DNA of 11,862 nt from an uncultured Eubacteriales bacterium. Its GTDB lineage: Bacteria > Bacillota > Clostridia > Christensenellales > Borkfalkiaceae. The position numbers and the translations under genes were made by a program. The number at the start of each line of letters is the position of its first letter. Position 1 is the stretch's first letter. Shown in pieces: positions 1 through 5,835 of the stretch. Under the pieces are notes generated by a model that saw nothing but the letters and a program-made list of their open reading frames with translations, did no database searches and was not told the origin of the DNA. The DNA lies in NCBI GenBank assembly GCA_900554485.1, contig USHO01000032.1, forward strand, positions 1-11,862, given 5' to 3'.

Positions 1-39
1 TACTTTTAGTTTGATGTATTAAATTTTTAAGTCACAGGC

Positions 40-426
40 TTAAATGCTGCCTGAGTCAAGCATATTCTGCGCGTAATCTATCATCTCCTTTACGGATTTC
101 GCGTTTTTGGAAAACGCTCCGTACGCCACCGGCACGAATTCTCCGTTTTGCCTGCATATAATCGCGGCGGCGACGTCTTCGCCGCCGCATCCGACCGGGG
201 TTTCTATTCCGCCGACGTTTTTCAGGGCGAATATTTCCGCTTTGTCCGACAGGAGAAAAAGAAAATATCCTTCGCCCGAAACCGGGGCGAGATTTATAAG
301 CGAAAGTCTGAAAATCTTTTGATTTTTATCGCTCGTTAAAACCGCTACGCCGCGTACTTTTTCACCCGACGACGAAAACCCCGCGGTTACTTCGTCGATA
401 AGCGCGACGGATCTGTTTTTACCCAT
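40..426 (-). CDS. Small uncharacterised protein, 128 aa
   Basis: I do not recognise this protein. It starts at an ATG (complement of 424-426) with an AAGGA ribosome site about ten bases upstream, and ends in TAA, so translation is plausible. There is no signal peptide or membrane segment. The sequence alternates short hydrophobic strand-like stretches (residues about 24-30, 38-47 and 54-60) with charged turns, ending in a probable helix (about residues 108-124), which suggests a small soluble alpha/beta fold. A glycine and cysteine patch, VGCGGED, sits at about residues 78-84. It is divergent from pyrR with about 157 bases between them. Only 39 bases follow the stop in this window, so what lies downstream is unknown. 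Base composition matches its neighbours. No function is assigned. Confidence 0.7.
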   Translation of the reverse strand: MGKNRSVALIDEVTAGFSSSGEKVRGVAVLTSDKNQKIFRLSLINLAPVSGEGYFLFLLSDKAEIFALKNVGGIETPVGCGGEDVAAAIICRQNGEFVPVAYGAFSKNAKSVKEMIDYAQNMLDSGSI

Positions 427-518
427 AGACGCAAAATCCTTTTTCTTTTATGATAATATATGCGGAATGACGAAACGACAGACCTTTTGTTTTTTCGCGC
501 TTATTTTTGTCGAAAACG

Positions 519-547
519 TTGACGGGTCGCTTAAAAAATGATAAGAT
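519..547 (+). promoter_or_regulatory. Candidate sigma-A promoter of pyrR
   Basis: TTGACG (519-524) is separated by 17 bases from TAAGAT (542-547). This predicts a transcript start around 554 and a leader of about 30 bases. A perfect TATAAT overlaps at 548-553 but would be 23 bases from the -35 box, too far for a standard promoter. The ribosome site is probably AAGAGG at 568-573. The leader is too short for a classical pyr attenuator. Confidence 0.5.
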
Positions 548-583
548 TATAATACAAACTTCCGTTCAAGAGGCGATAAATAT

Positions 584-1114
584 ATGAAATTTAAGACCTT
601 GTTATTTGACGAGATAGCCGTTAAACGCGCTATGACCAGACTTTCTTACGAGATTATAGAGCGTTCGCAGGACCTTAACGGCGTCGTGCTTATAGGCATA
701 AAAACGCGCGGTGTTCCTTTGGCGAAAATAATAAAAGGAAATATACTGTTGAATGCGGGCGTTGACGTGCCGTTGTACGAACTCGATATAACCCATTACC
801 GCGACGACGTAAGAGAAGAAGTAAAGGTAAAAACCGAACTCGCGCGGCAAGCCGTAGAGGGCAAAGACGTGATACTCGTCGACGATGTTCTGTTTACCGG
901 CAGAACGACGCGCGCCGCGATAGACGCAGTGTTTTCGGTCGGCAGGGCGAACAGCATCCGCCTTGCGGTACTTATCGACCGCGGGCACAGAGAATTGCCT
1001 ATCCGCGCCGATTTCGTCGGAAAGAACGTCCCGTCTTCGATGAAAGAAAAAATAGTCGTTCATCTGACAGAGACCGACGGCGAAACTTCGGTAAGCATTT
1101 ACGAAAAAGACTGA
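584..1114 (+). CDS. pyrR: PyrR: pyrimidine operon regulator / uracil phosphoribosyltransferase
   Basis: PyrR proteins bind pyr mRNA when UMP is plentiful and promote attenuation; most also convert uracil and PRPP to UMP. At 176 residues this is the usual family length. The N-terminal region (residues 1-50) has the family pattern of an acidic/basic helix followed by VVLIGIKTRGVPLA. The PRPP-binding loop is VILVDDVLFTGRTTRAA at residues 96-112, with Asp100-Asp101 and the Thr105-Gly106-Arg107-Thr108 phosphate loop. The C-terminal region carries the LIDRGHRELPIRADFVGKN segment typical of PyrR. The ATG at 584 leaves a family-sized N-terminus and follows an AGAGG-like site. The gene has its own terminator and no pyrimidine biosynthesis gene follows, so it is probably monocistronic and acts on pyr transcripts elsewhere. 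The family call is firm; whether the enzyme activity is retained cannot be shown here. Confidence 0.95.
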   Translation: MKFKTLLFDEIAVKRAMTRLSYEIIERSQDLNGVVLIGIKTRGVPLAKIIKGNILLNAGVDVPLYELDITHYRDDVREEVKVKTELARQAVEGKDVILVDDVLFTGRTTRAAIDAVFSVGRANSIRLAVLIDRGHRELPIRADFVGKNVPSSMKEKIVVHLTETDGETSVSIYEKD

Positions 1115-1138
1115 AAGCCCGACGGGCTTTTTCTTTTT
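1114..1138 (+). terminator. Intrinsic terminator after pyrR
   Basis: The arms AAAGCCC (1114-1120) and GGGCTTT (1124-1130) form a seven-pair stem around GAC. With a realistic loop this is six pairs around a five-base loop. It runs straight into TTCTTTTT (1131-1138). The stem starts on the last base of the pyrR stop codon. This is a classical Rho-independent layout and separates pyrR from the sugar operon. Confidence 0.85.
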
Positions 1139-1143
1139 GCCTT

Positions 1144-1164
1144 AAATAGTTTAGTTTTGTTAAT
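1144..1164 (+). promoter_or_regulatory. Shared 21-base element, copy A
   Basis: The element reads AAATAGTTTA, then G, then TTTTGTTAAT. It matches copy B at 6720-6740 at 20 of 21 positions. Both copies lie in the same orientation upstream of a sugar operon, which argues for a shared operator or promoter element. The obvious candidate binder is the AraC-family protein encoded between the two operons. The 3' end contains TG-T-TAAT, which resembles an extended -10, so the element could also be part of a promoter. Confidence 0.6.
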
Positions 1165-1177
1165 GTAAACGGTTAAA
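1164..1177 (+). promoter_or_regulatory. Candidate cre (CcpA-type) site
   Basis: TGTAAACGGTTAAA matches the clostridial/Bacillus cre consensus TGWAARCGYTWNCW at 12 of 14 positions; the mismatches are G for Y at position 9 and A for C at position 13. It begins on the last base of the 21-base element and sits upstream of a sugar-catabolism operon, where catabolite repression is expected. It also overlaps an imperfect inverted repeat (TAAACG at 1166-1171, CGTTTA at 1180-1185). The assignment rests on consensus matching only. Confidence 0.4.
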
Positions 1178-1185
1178 TTCGTTTA

Positions 1186-1214
1186 TTTACTTTTCATTTT
1201 CGTTATGTTAAAAT
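1186..1214 (+). promoter_or_regulatory. Candidate promoter of the nag-type operon
   Basis: TTTACT (1186-1191) is 17 bases from TAAAAT (1209-1214), and TG at 1206-1207 adds an extended -10. The predicted transcript start would fall at about 1220-1222, on or next to the ATG at 1222, giving a leaderless or nearly leaderless message. The right arm of the TAAACG/CGTTTA inverted repeat abuts the -35 box. Confidence 0.4.
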
Positions 1215-1221
1215 AAGTGCG

Positions 1222-2202
1222 ATGAAAGTAGCAATAATAGGATTGGGGGCTATATCTCCCCTGCATATCGAGGCGGTAAAAAGCCTCGGCGGAAAAATCG
1301 TCGCGATATGCGACGTCGATAAAACAAAAGTTGCGCGCGCGAACGAAGAATACTCGCTCGGTGCGAACGAATATACGAATTACGTCGAAATGCTCGACAA
1401 TGAGAGTATAGACGTCGTGCATATCTGCACTCCGCATTATCTGCACGCGCCCATGGCGGAAGAGGCTCTCGCAAGAGACATAAACGTACTGACCGAGAAA
1501 CCCTTGGCTATTAACGAAAGACAACTCGAAGAACTTGAAACCGCAGTCGGAAAAAGCAAGGCGCGGCTCGGGGTGTGTTTTCAGACGAGATACGACGATT
1601 CAAAGAGGAAACTCAAAGAGATTATCCGTCCGGAAGACGTTAAAGCGGCGTACGTCAACCTCGTATGGGTAAGGGATAAAGCATATTACGAATCTGCCGG
1701 ATGGCGCGGAACGAAAACCGAAGAAGGCGGAGGGGTGCTTATCAATCAGGCGATACATTCGCTTGACCTTATGCAGTGGGTATGCGGAATGCCCGAAAGC
1801 GTTACGGCGCGGTGTTTCAACGATTCGCTGAAAGGGGTAATCGAAGTCGAAGATACCGTACACGCCGTGTACGACCTCGGTAAAAACCGTAACGTTATAT
1901 TCAATGCGACCAACGCGTCGAAGACGTGTTTCCCGAACGTGCTTACGTTCGTTACCAAAGAAAAGACGGCGATGCTTATCGGCGACGAACTGTTCGTAAA
2001 CGGAGAGCGTATAGCCGCGGGCGAATATAAACCGACGCGCGGCAAAAAAGAATGGGGTTCGAGCCACGAGAGGCTTATATCGGATTTCTATGATTGCATA
2101 GAGAGCGGCAGAAAATTCGGTATAGATTTTTACGAGGGTTCTAAGACCATGAAAATATTGCTTGCGACCTACTCGTCCGACGGAAAGGAGATTAAAATAT
2201 GA
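1222..2202 (+). CDS. Gfo/Idh/MocA family NAD(P)-dependent oxidoreductase (first)
   Basis: This is a 326-residue dehydrogenase of the Gfo/Idh/MocA family, whose members oxidise or reduce hydroxyls on sugars, sugar nucleotides or cyclitols. The N-terminal Rossmann fold begins at once (VAIIGLGAISPLH, residues 3-15), which fixes the start at the ATG at 1222. The EKP motif is Glu92-Lys93-Pro94; the lysine is usually catalytic. The C-terminal domain contains GGGVLINQAIHSLDL, with His179 and Asp182 as probable catalytic or substrate residues. This NQxxHxxDL form resembles UDP-GlcNAc 3-dehydrogenase and inositol-dehydrogenase-like members. No good Shine-Dalgarno sequence precedes the ATG. It is the first gene of a five-gene operon and overlaps the next gene by ATGA. 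I infer oxidation at C3 of a hexose or hexosamine derivative, but the substrate cannot be assigned. Confidence 0.9.
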   Translation: MKVAIIGLGAISPLHIEAVKSLGGKIVAICDVDKTKVARANEEYSLGANEYTNYVEMLDNESIDVVHICTPHYLHAPMAEEALARDINVLTEKPLAINERQLEELETAVGKSKARLGVCFQTRYDDSKRKLKEIIRPEDVKAAYVNLVWVRDKAYYESAGWRGTKTEEGGGVLINQAIHSLDLMQWVCGMPESVTARCFNDSLKGVIEVEDTVHAVYDLGKNRNVIFNATNASKTCFPNVLTFVTKEKTAMLIGDELFVNGERIAAGEYKPTRGKKEWGSSHERLISDFYDCIESGRKFGIDFYEGSKTMKILLATYSSDGKEIKI

Positions 2203-3071
2203 AAAAGATAGTAATTTTAGGTTGTGAAAATTCTCACGCGGATACGTTTTTAGGTTTTATTAAAAACGACGAAAAGTATAAAGACGTCGAAGTTATCGGC
2301 GTTTACAGTACGGATGCCGGCGCGGCAGAAAAATTAAGCGAAAAATACGGCGTCAAAGTCATGGATTCTTACGACGAGGCGGTCGGCAAAGTCGACGGAG
2401 TAATCGTAACGGCACGCCGCGGAAATCAGCACTATGAGTTTGCAAAGCCTTATATAGCAAGCGGAGTGCCTATGTTTATAGACAAACCCGTCACCATAAG
2501 CGAGGACGAGGCTGTTAAACTGGCAAGAGAGTGTAAAGCGGCGGGAGTAAGACTTACGGGCGGTTCGTCGTGCATACACGTCGATTGGGTGCAAAAACTT
2601 AAACACGACCGCGAAAACAACGTCGAAGGAAAGACATTCGGCGGACTTGTCCGCGCGCCTATTTCGCTTAAGAACGATTTCGGCGGGTTTTTCTTTTATT
2701 GCGAACATTTAATCGGAATCGTTTCGACTATTTTCGGTTACTATCCGTTGAGCGTCAGGACGTTTGAAAACGGCAGGACAATAACCGTAGTTTTCAGATA
2801 CGAAGACTACGATATAATCGGTCTTTTTGTTGACGGAGACTACGTTTATTACGCGATGCGCGCAACCGAGAACACAAACGACGGAGAGACATTCCCTATA
2901 ACGAGCGACAGCGAATGTTTTAACACCGAGTTCGATGAATTTTATTCGATGTTAAACGGCGGCAAGGGGCGCGATTACGCGGAATTTATATCCACCGTGT
3001 TCGTTATGAATGCCGTTAATCGCTCTATGAAAAGCGGAAACGAAGAAAAAGTAAATAAATTCGAGTTATAA
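2199..3071 (+). CDS. Gfo/Idh/MocA-like oxidoreductase, compact variant (second)
   Basis: This 290-residue protein has a Gfo/Idh/MocA-type Rossmann N-terminus (KIVILGCENSHADTF, residues 3-17) in which the usual GxGxxG is replaced by GCENSH. The EKP motif appears as Asp95-Lys96-Pro97. Glu169-His170 (in CEHLIG) may be the counterpart of the family catalytic histidine region. At 290 residues it is shorter than typical members (about 330-380), and the C-terminal sheet domain looks reduced. A strong GGAAAGGAG site (2182-2190) supports the ATG at 2199, which overlaps the previous stop as ATGA. Paired with another Gfo/Idh/MocA protein and a TIM-barrel isomerase, it may work as one half of a redox pair, or as a lyase or hydrolase using the same NAD chemistry. 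Its base composition looks more AT-rich than its neighbours. Confidence 0.8.
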   Translation: MKKIVILGCENSHADTFLGFIKNDEKYKDVEVIGVYSTDAGAAEKLSEKYGVKVMDSYDEAVGKVDGVIVTARRGNQHYEFAKPYIASGVPMFIDKPVTISEDEAVKLARECKAAGVRLTGGSSCIHVDWVQKLKHDRENNVEGKTFGGLVRAPISLKNDFGGFFFYCEHLIGIVSTIFGYYPLSVRTFENGRTITVVFRYEDYDIIGLFVDGDYVYYAMRATENTNDGETFPITSDSECFNTEFDEFYSMLNGGKGRDYAEFISTVFVMNAVNRSMKSGNEEKVNKFEL

Positions 3072-3072
3072 A

Positions 3073-3912
3073 ATGAAAAACAGACTTATTTTATCCGCTT
3101 TTGCGGACGAATATGCGGACGGTTTGAAAGAGCAATGCGAAGCGTTAAATAAATTCGGAATAGAGTATATTGAACTTCGTGGAGTAAACGGTAAAAACGT
3201 TTCGACTTTAACGGAAAGCGAAGTAAAAGAAACTAAAAGAATACTTGATGATTATGAAATCAGAGTTTCGTCGATAGGTTCGCCGCTCGGCAAAATCGAT
3301 ATAAAAGGCGATTTGAACGGACACTACGAAACCGCGAAAAGAGTTTACGAAACTGCGAATATTTTAGGCGCGAAAAACGTTAGAATTTTCTCCTTTTATT
3401 CAAAGGAAACGCCGTTCGATAAATGCAAGGGCGAAATTTATGACGGAATCGAAAAACTTGTCGATTTGTCCGACGGTACGGGGCTTACCTTATGCCACGA
3501 AAACGAGGCTCTTATCTATGGCGAAAGCCCTGAAAAATGCCTTGAAATAGTCGAATATTTCGGCGGCAGAATGAGGTGCGTTTTCGATATGGGCAACTTC
3601 GTTTTGGATGGCTACGACCCTATGGCGGCGTATAAGCTCCTCTCCGATTATATCGAGTATTTCCATATAAAAGACGCGTTTTACGCAGGGGAGATAGTTC
3701 CCGCCGGCAAAGGAGAGGCGAAGATTAAAGAAATACTCGACGACTACAAAGTAAACGGCGGAAAAGACACGTTTATAACCCTAGAGCCGCATTTACAGAC
3801 TTTTTCGGGTCTTAACGCGCTTGTGGGAAAGAGTTTCGATAACCCTTATAAATATGAGGATCAAAAAGCGGCGTTTACGGACGCTGTGGAAAAATTGAAA
3901 GACTTGTTATGA
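3073..3912 (+). CDS. TIM-barrel sugar phosphate isomerase/epimerase (xylose isomerase-like, AP-endonuclease 2 superfamily)
   Basis: This is a 279-residue single-domain TIM barrel of the xylose-isomerase-like / AP-endonuclease family 2 superfamily, which includes sugar epimerases, inosose dehydratases and 3-keto-glycoside lyases. Four likely divalent-metal ligands sit on successive strands: Glu143 (in CHENE), Asp172 (in FDMGN, with Asn175), His198 (in FHIKDA, before Lys200-Asp201) and Glu238 (in LEPH, before His240). All are intact, so it is probably active. The ATG at 3073 lies one base after the upstream stop and has no clear Shine-Dalgarno, so translation is likely coupled. It overlaps the NagB-like gene by ATGA. 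In the company of two Gfo/Idh/MocA proteins, I infer isomerisation, dehydration or beta-elimination on an oxidised sugar. Which of these it performs cannot be told from sequence alone. Confidence 0.85.
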   Translation: MKNRLILSAFADEYADGLKEQCEALNKFGIEYIELRGVNGKNVSTLTESEVKETKRILDDYEIRVSSIGSPLGKIDIKGDLNGHYETAKRVYETANILGAKNVRIFSFYSKETPFDKCKGEIYDGIEKLVDLSDGTGLTLCHENEALIYGESPEKCLEIVEYFGGRMRCVFDMGNFVLDGYDPMAAYKLLSDYIEYFHIKDAFYAGEIVPAGKGEAKIKEILDDYKVNGGKDTFITLEPHLQTFSGLNALVGKSFDNPYKYEDQKAAFTDAVEKLKDLL

Positions 3913-4667
3913 AGACGTTTGTAAAAGATAAATTACAGGTAGAAATTTTTGAAAACAGAACGCTTATGGGCGATGCCGCGGCGAAAGACGTTGCGGCGAA
4001 GATAAAGGAATTGCTTGCCGAAAAGGCGGAAATCAATATGATATTCGCCGCCGCTCCGTCGCAGAACGACGTTCTGAAATCTCTGGTCGAAGACAAAACG
4101 ATAGAGTGGAACAGAGTGAACGCATATCATATGGACGAATATATAGGGCTTGACAAAGACGCGCCGCAGGGTTTCGGGAATTTCTTAAAGGCGCATATAT
4201 TCGGGCTTGTTCCGTTCAAAAGCGTGAATTACATAGATATTACGGCGAAAGACCCCGAAAAAGAGGCGGAAAGATACGGCGAACTGCTTAAAGCCAATCC
4301 GACCGATATAGTCGTAATGGGTATAGGCGAAAACGGACATATAGCGTTCAACGATCCCGACGTTGCGGATTTCAACGATAAAAAGGCTGTAAAACCCGTT
4401 AAACTCGACGAAATCTGCCGCAATCAGCAAGTGAACGACGGATGCTTTAAGACGATCGAAGAAGTTCCGACGCACGCGATGACTCTGACCGTTCCCACTC
4501 TCGTAGCCGCGCCGTGGCTGTTCTGTATAGTACCCGCGGCGACAAAGGCAAAAGCGGTTTACGAAACGATAAACGGAAGGATAGACGAACATTGCCCGGC
4601 GAGTATTTTAAGGACGAGAGACAATGCGAAATTATATCTCGACGATAAGAGTTCCGCACTTTTATGA
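3909..4667 (+). CDS. nagB: NagB-like glucosamine-6-phosphate deaminase/isomerase, divergent subgroup
   Basis: It belongs to the NagB / 6-phosphogluconolactonase fold family, at 252 residues against 266 for E. coli NagB. NagB converts glucosamine-6-phosphate to fructose-6-phosphate and ammonia in the cytoplasm. The signature MDEYIGL (residues 75-81, with Asp76-Glu77) and GIGENGHIAFNDP (residues 138-150) are clear. Catalytic His144 is present. Compared with E. coli, however, Asp141 is Asn142 here and Glu148 is Asp149. The phosphate-loop region, normally glycine-rich (ATGSTP), reads FAAAPSQND (residues 46-54). These changes look like a coherent subgroup rather than decay, since the frame is intact and the rest is conserved. 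It overlaps both neighbours by ATGA. The nagA-type gene next door supports an amino-sugar phosphate role, but the exact substrate may differ from glucosamine-6-phosphate. Confidence 0.8.
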   Translation: MKTFVKDKLQVEIFENRTLMGDAAAKDVAAKIKELLAEKAEINMIFAAAPSQNDVLKSLVEDKTIEWNRVNAYHMDEYIGLDKDAPQGFGNFLKAHIFGLVPFKSVNYIDITAKDPEKEAERYGELLKANPTDIVVMGIGENGHIAFNDPDVADFNDKKAVKPVKLDEICRNQQVNDGCFKTIEEVPTHAMTLTVPTLVAAPWLFCIVPAATKAKAVYETINGRIDEHCPASILRTRDNAKLYLDDKSSALL

Positions 4668-5809
4668 TAGAGATAAAAAGCGACAAAATAATAACTCCCG
4701 AAGGTTTGCGTTCGGGGTACTTATATATAGATAAAGGTCTTATAGACGGATTTTACGAAGAACGTAAGCCTGCCGACGAACGTTACGATTTTACGGGCAG
4801 ATACGTTTCGCCGGGGTTTATAGACATGCACACCCACGGAGGCGGAGGACATCCGTTTATAAACGGGACAGAAGAGGATGCCGTATCCGCCTGTAACTTT
4901 CATCTGACGCACGGAACGACGGCGATATTGCCGACCGTAACCGCGGGGGCATTCCCGACGATGAAAAAAGCCGTCGGAACCATTGTCGCGGCGAAAAAGT
5001 CCGGCAGGATTAAAAGCGACGTCGTAGGGGTTCATCTCGAAGGTCCGTATCTGTCGGCGAAACAGTGCGGAGCGCAATGTCCCGCATTTATAACTCCGCC
5101 GATAGAAGACGATTACAAAAGCCTGATCGAAGAGTTCGGAGACAGTATATCGCGATGGACGTACGCGCCCGAAAACGATAAAAACGGCGAATTCTGCAAG
5201 TATCTGACGGACCACGGAATAATCGCGTCGGCGGGGCATACCGATGCGAAATACGACGATATGAAAACGGCAATCGAAAACGGTTGCAATCTCGTAACTC
5301 ACCTGTATTCGTGTACGTCTACGGTTACGCGCGACCACGGGTTTCGTTCGCTCGGAGTAACAGAAAGCGCGTTTCTGCGCGACGAACTTTACGCCGAGAT
5401 AATAGCCGACGGAAAACACCTGCCGCCCGAACTGATAAAGATGATAATAAAGATAAAGGGCGCGGACAGGACCGTCCTTTGCACGGACAGTCTCGAAATA
5501 GCGGGTACTGATATAACAGAGGGGGTAATGAGCGGAACGGCGTTTATAGTCGAAGACGGGGTCTGTAAACTCAGAGACCGTTCGGCATTCGCGGGGAGTA
5601 TCGCCACGACCGACCGATTGGTTCGCGTAATGACAAAAGAATGCGGTTTCGACATGGTTACCGCCGTAAAGTCGATAACCGAAACGCCCGCAAAACTGCT
5701 GAAAATAAAGAAAGGCAGATTGGCGACGGGGTACGACGCCGACATAGCGGTTTTCGACGACGACGTAAACGTTTCCGCCGTTTTCGTAAACGGTAAAAAA
5801 GAGAATTAA
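4664..5809 (+). CDS. nagA: NagA-like N-acetylglucosamine-6-phosphate deacetylase, divergent substrate loop
   Basis: This 381-residue amidohydrolase-superfamily enzyme matches the usual NagA length. NagA removes acetate from GlcNAc-6-phosphate to give glucosamine-6-phosphate for NagB. The metal site is complete: His56-Thr57-His58 (in FIDMHTHG), Glu126 (in GVHLEGPYLS), His192 (in SAGHTDA) and His213 (in VTHLY). The catalytic aspartate is Asp275 in CTDS. ADGKH (residues 248-252) matches the ADGxH segment of the family. The segment after His213, normally FNAM followed by a His/Pro-rich loop, reads YSCTSTVTRDHGFRSLGV, so substrate contacts differ. A second domain (residues 1-50 and about 330-381) forms the flanking beta sandwich, ending with the family pattern GYDADIAVFD. 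It overlaps the nagB-like gene by ATGA, and its stop shares TTAA with the convergent araC gene. The family call is firm; the acyl-sugar specificity is uncertain. Confidence 0.88.
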   Translation: MIEIKSDKIITPEGLRSGYLYIDKGLIDGFYEERKPADERYDFTGRYVSPGFIDMHTHGGGGHPFINGTEEDAVSACNFHLTHGTTAILPTVTAGAFPTMKKAVGTIVAAKKSGRIKSDVVGVHLEGPYLSAKQCGAQCPAFITPPIEDDYKSLIEEFGDSISRWTYAPENDKNGEFCKYLTDHGIIASAGHTDAKYDDMKTAIENGCNLVTHLYSCTSTVTRDHGFRSLGVTESAFLRDELYAEIIADGKHLPPELIKMIIKIKGADRTVLCTDSLEIAGTDITEGVMSGTAFIVEDGVCKLRDRSAFAGSIATTDRLVRVMTKECGFDMVTAVKSITETPAKLLKIKKGRLATGYDADIAVFDDDVNVSAVFVNGKKEN

Positions 5810-5835
5810 CGCAGGGTTGCGGTAGGTTTCTCTTT
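5798..5835. terminator. Candidate bidirectional terminator over converging gene ends
   Basis: AAAGAGAA (5798-5805) pairs perfectly with TTCTCTTT (5828-5835), enclosing an inner CGCA/TGCG stem (5810-5813 with 5818-5821, loop GGGT). On the minus strand the stem is followed by further Ts (TTCTCTTT runs on into TTTA), which suits an araC terminator. On the plus strand the T-rich part is only the stem itself, so termination of the nagA transcript would be weaker. The stem covers the last codons of both genes. Confidence 0.45.

Noticed and set aside
27..43. TTTAAG/CTTAAA stem as a terminator for the gene at 40-426
   Set aside because: Six AT-only pairs without a T tract on the minus strand are too weak to call.
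501..510. TTATTTTTGT upstream of pyrR as a third copy of the shared element
   Set aside because: Only ten low-complexity bases match; the AAATAG start and the TAAT end are absent.
519..553. TTGACG with the perfect TATAAT at 548-553 as the pyrR promoter
   Set aside because: The spacing is 23 bases, too long. TAAGAT at 542-547 gives 17 bases.
554..583. A pyr attenuator or PyrR binding loop in the pyrR leader
   Set aside because: The leader is only about 30 bases and shows no terminator/antiterminator stems or convincing PyrR-binding motif.
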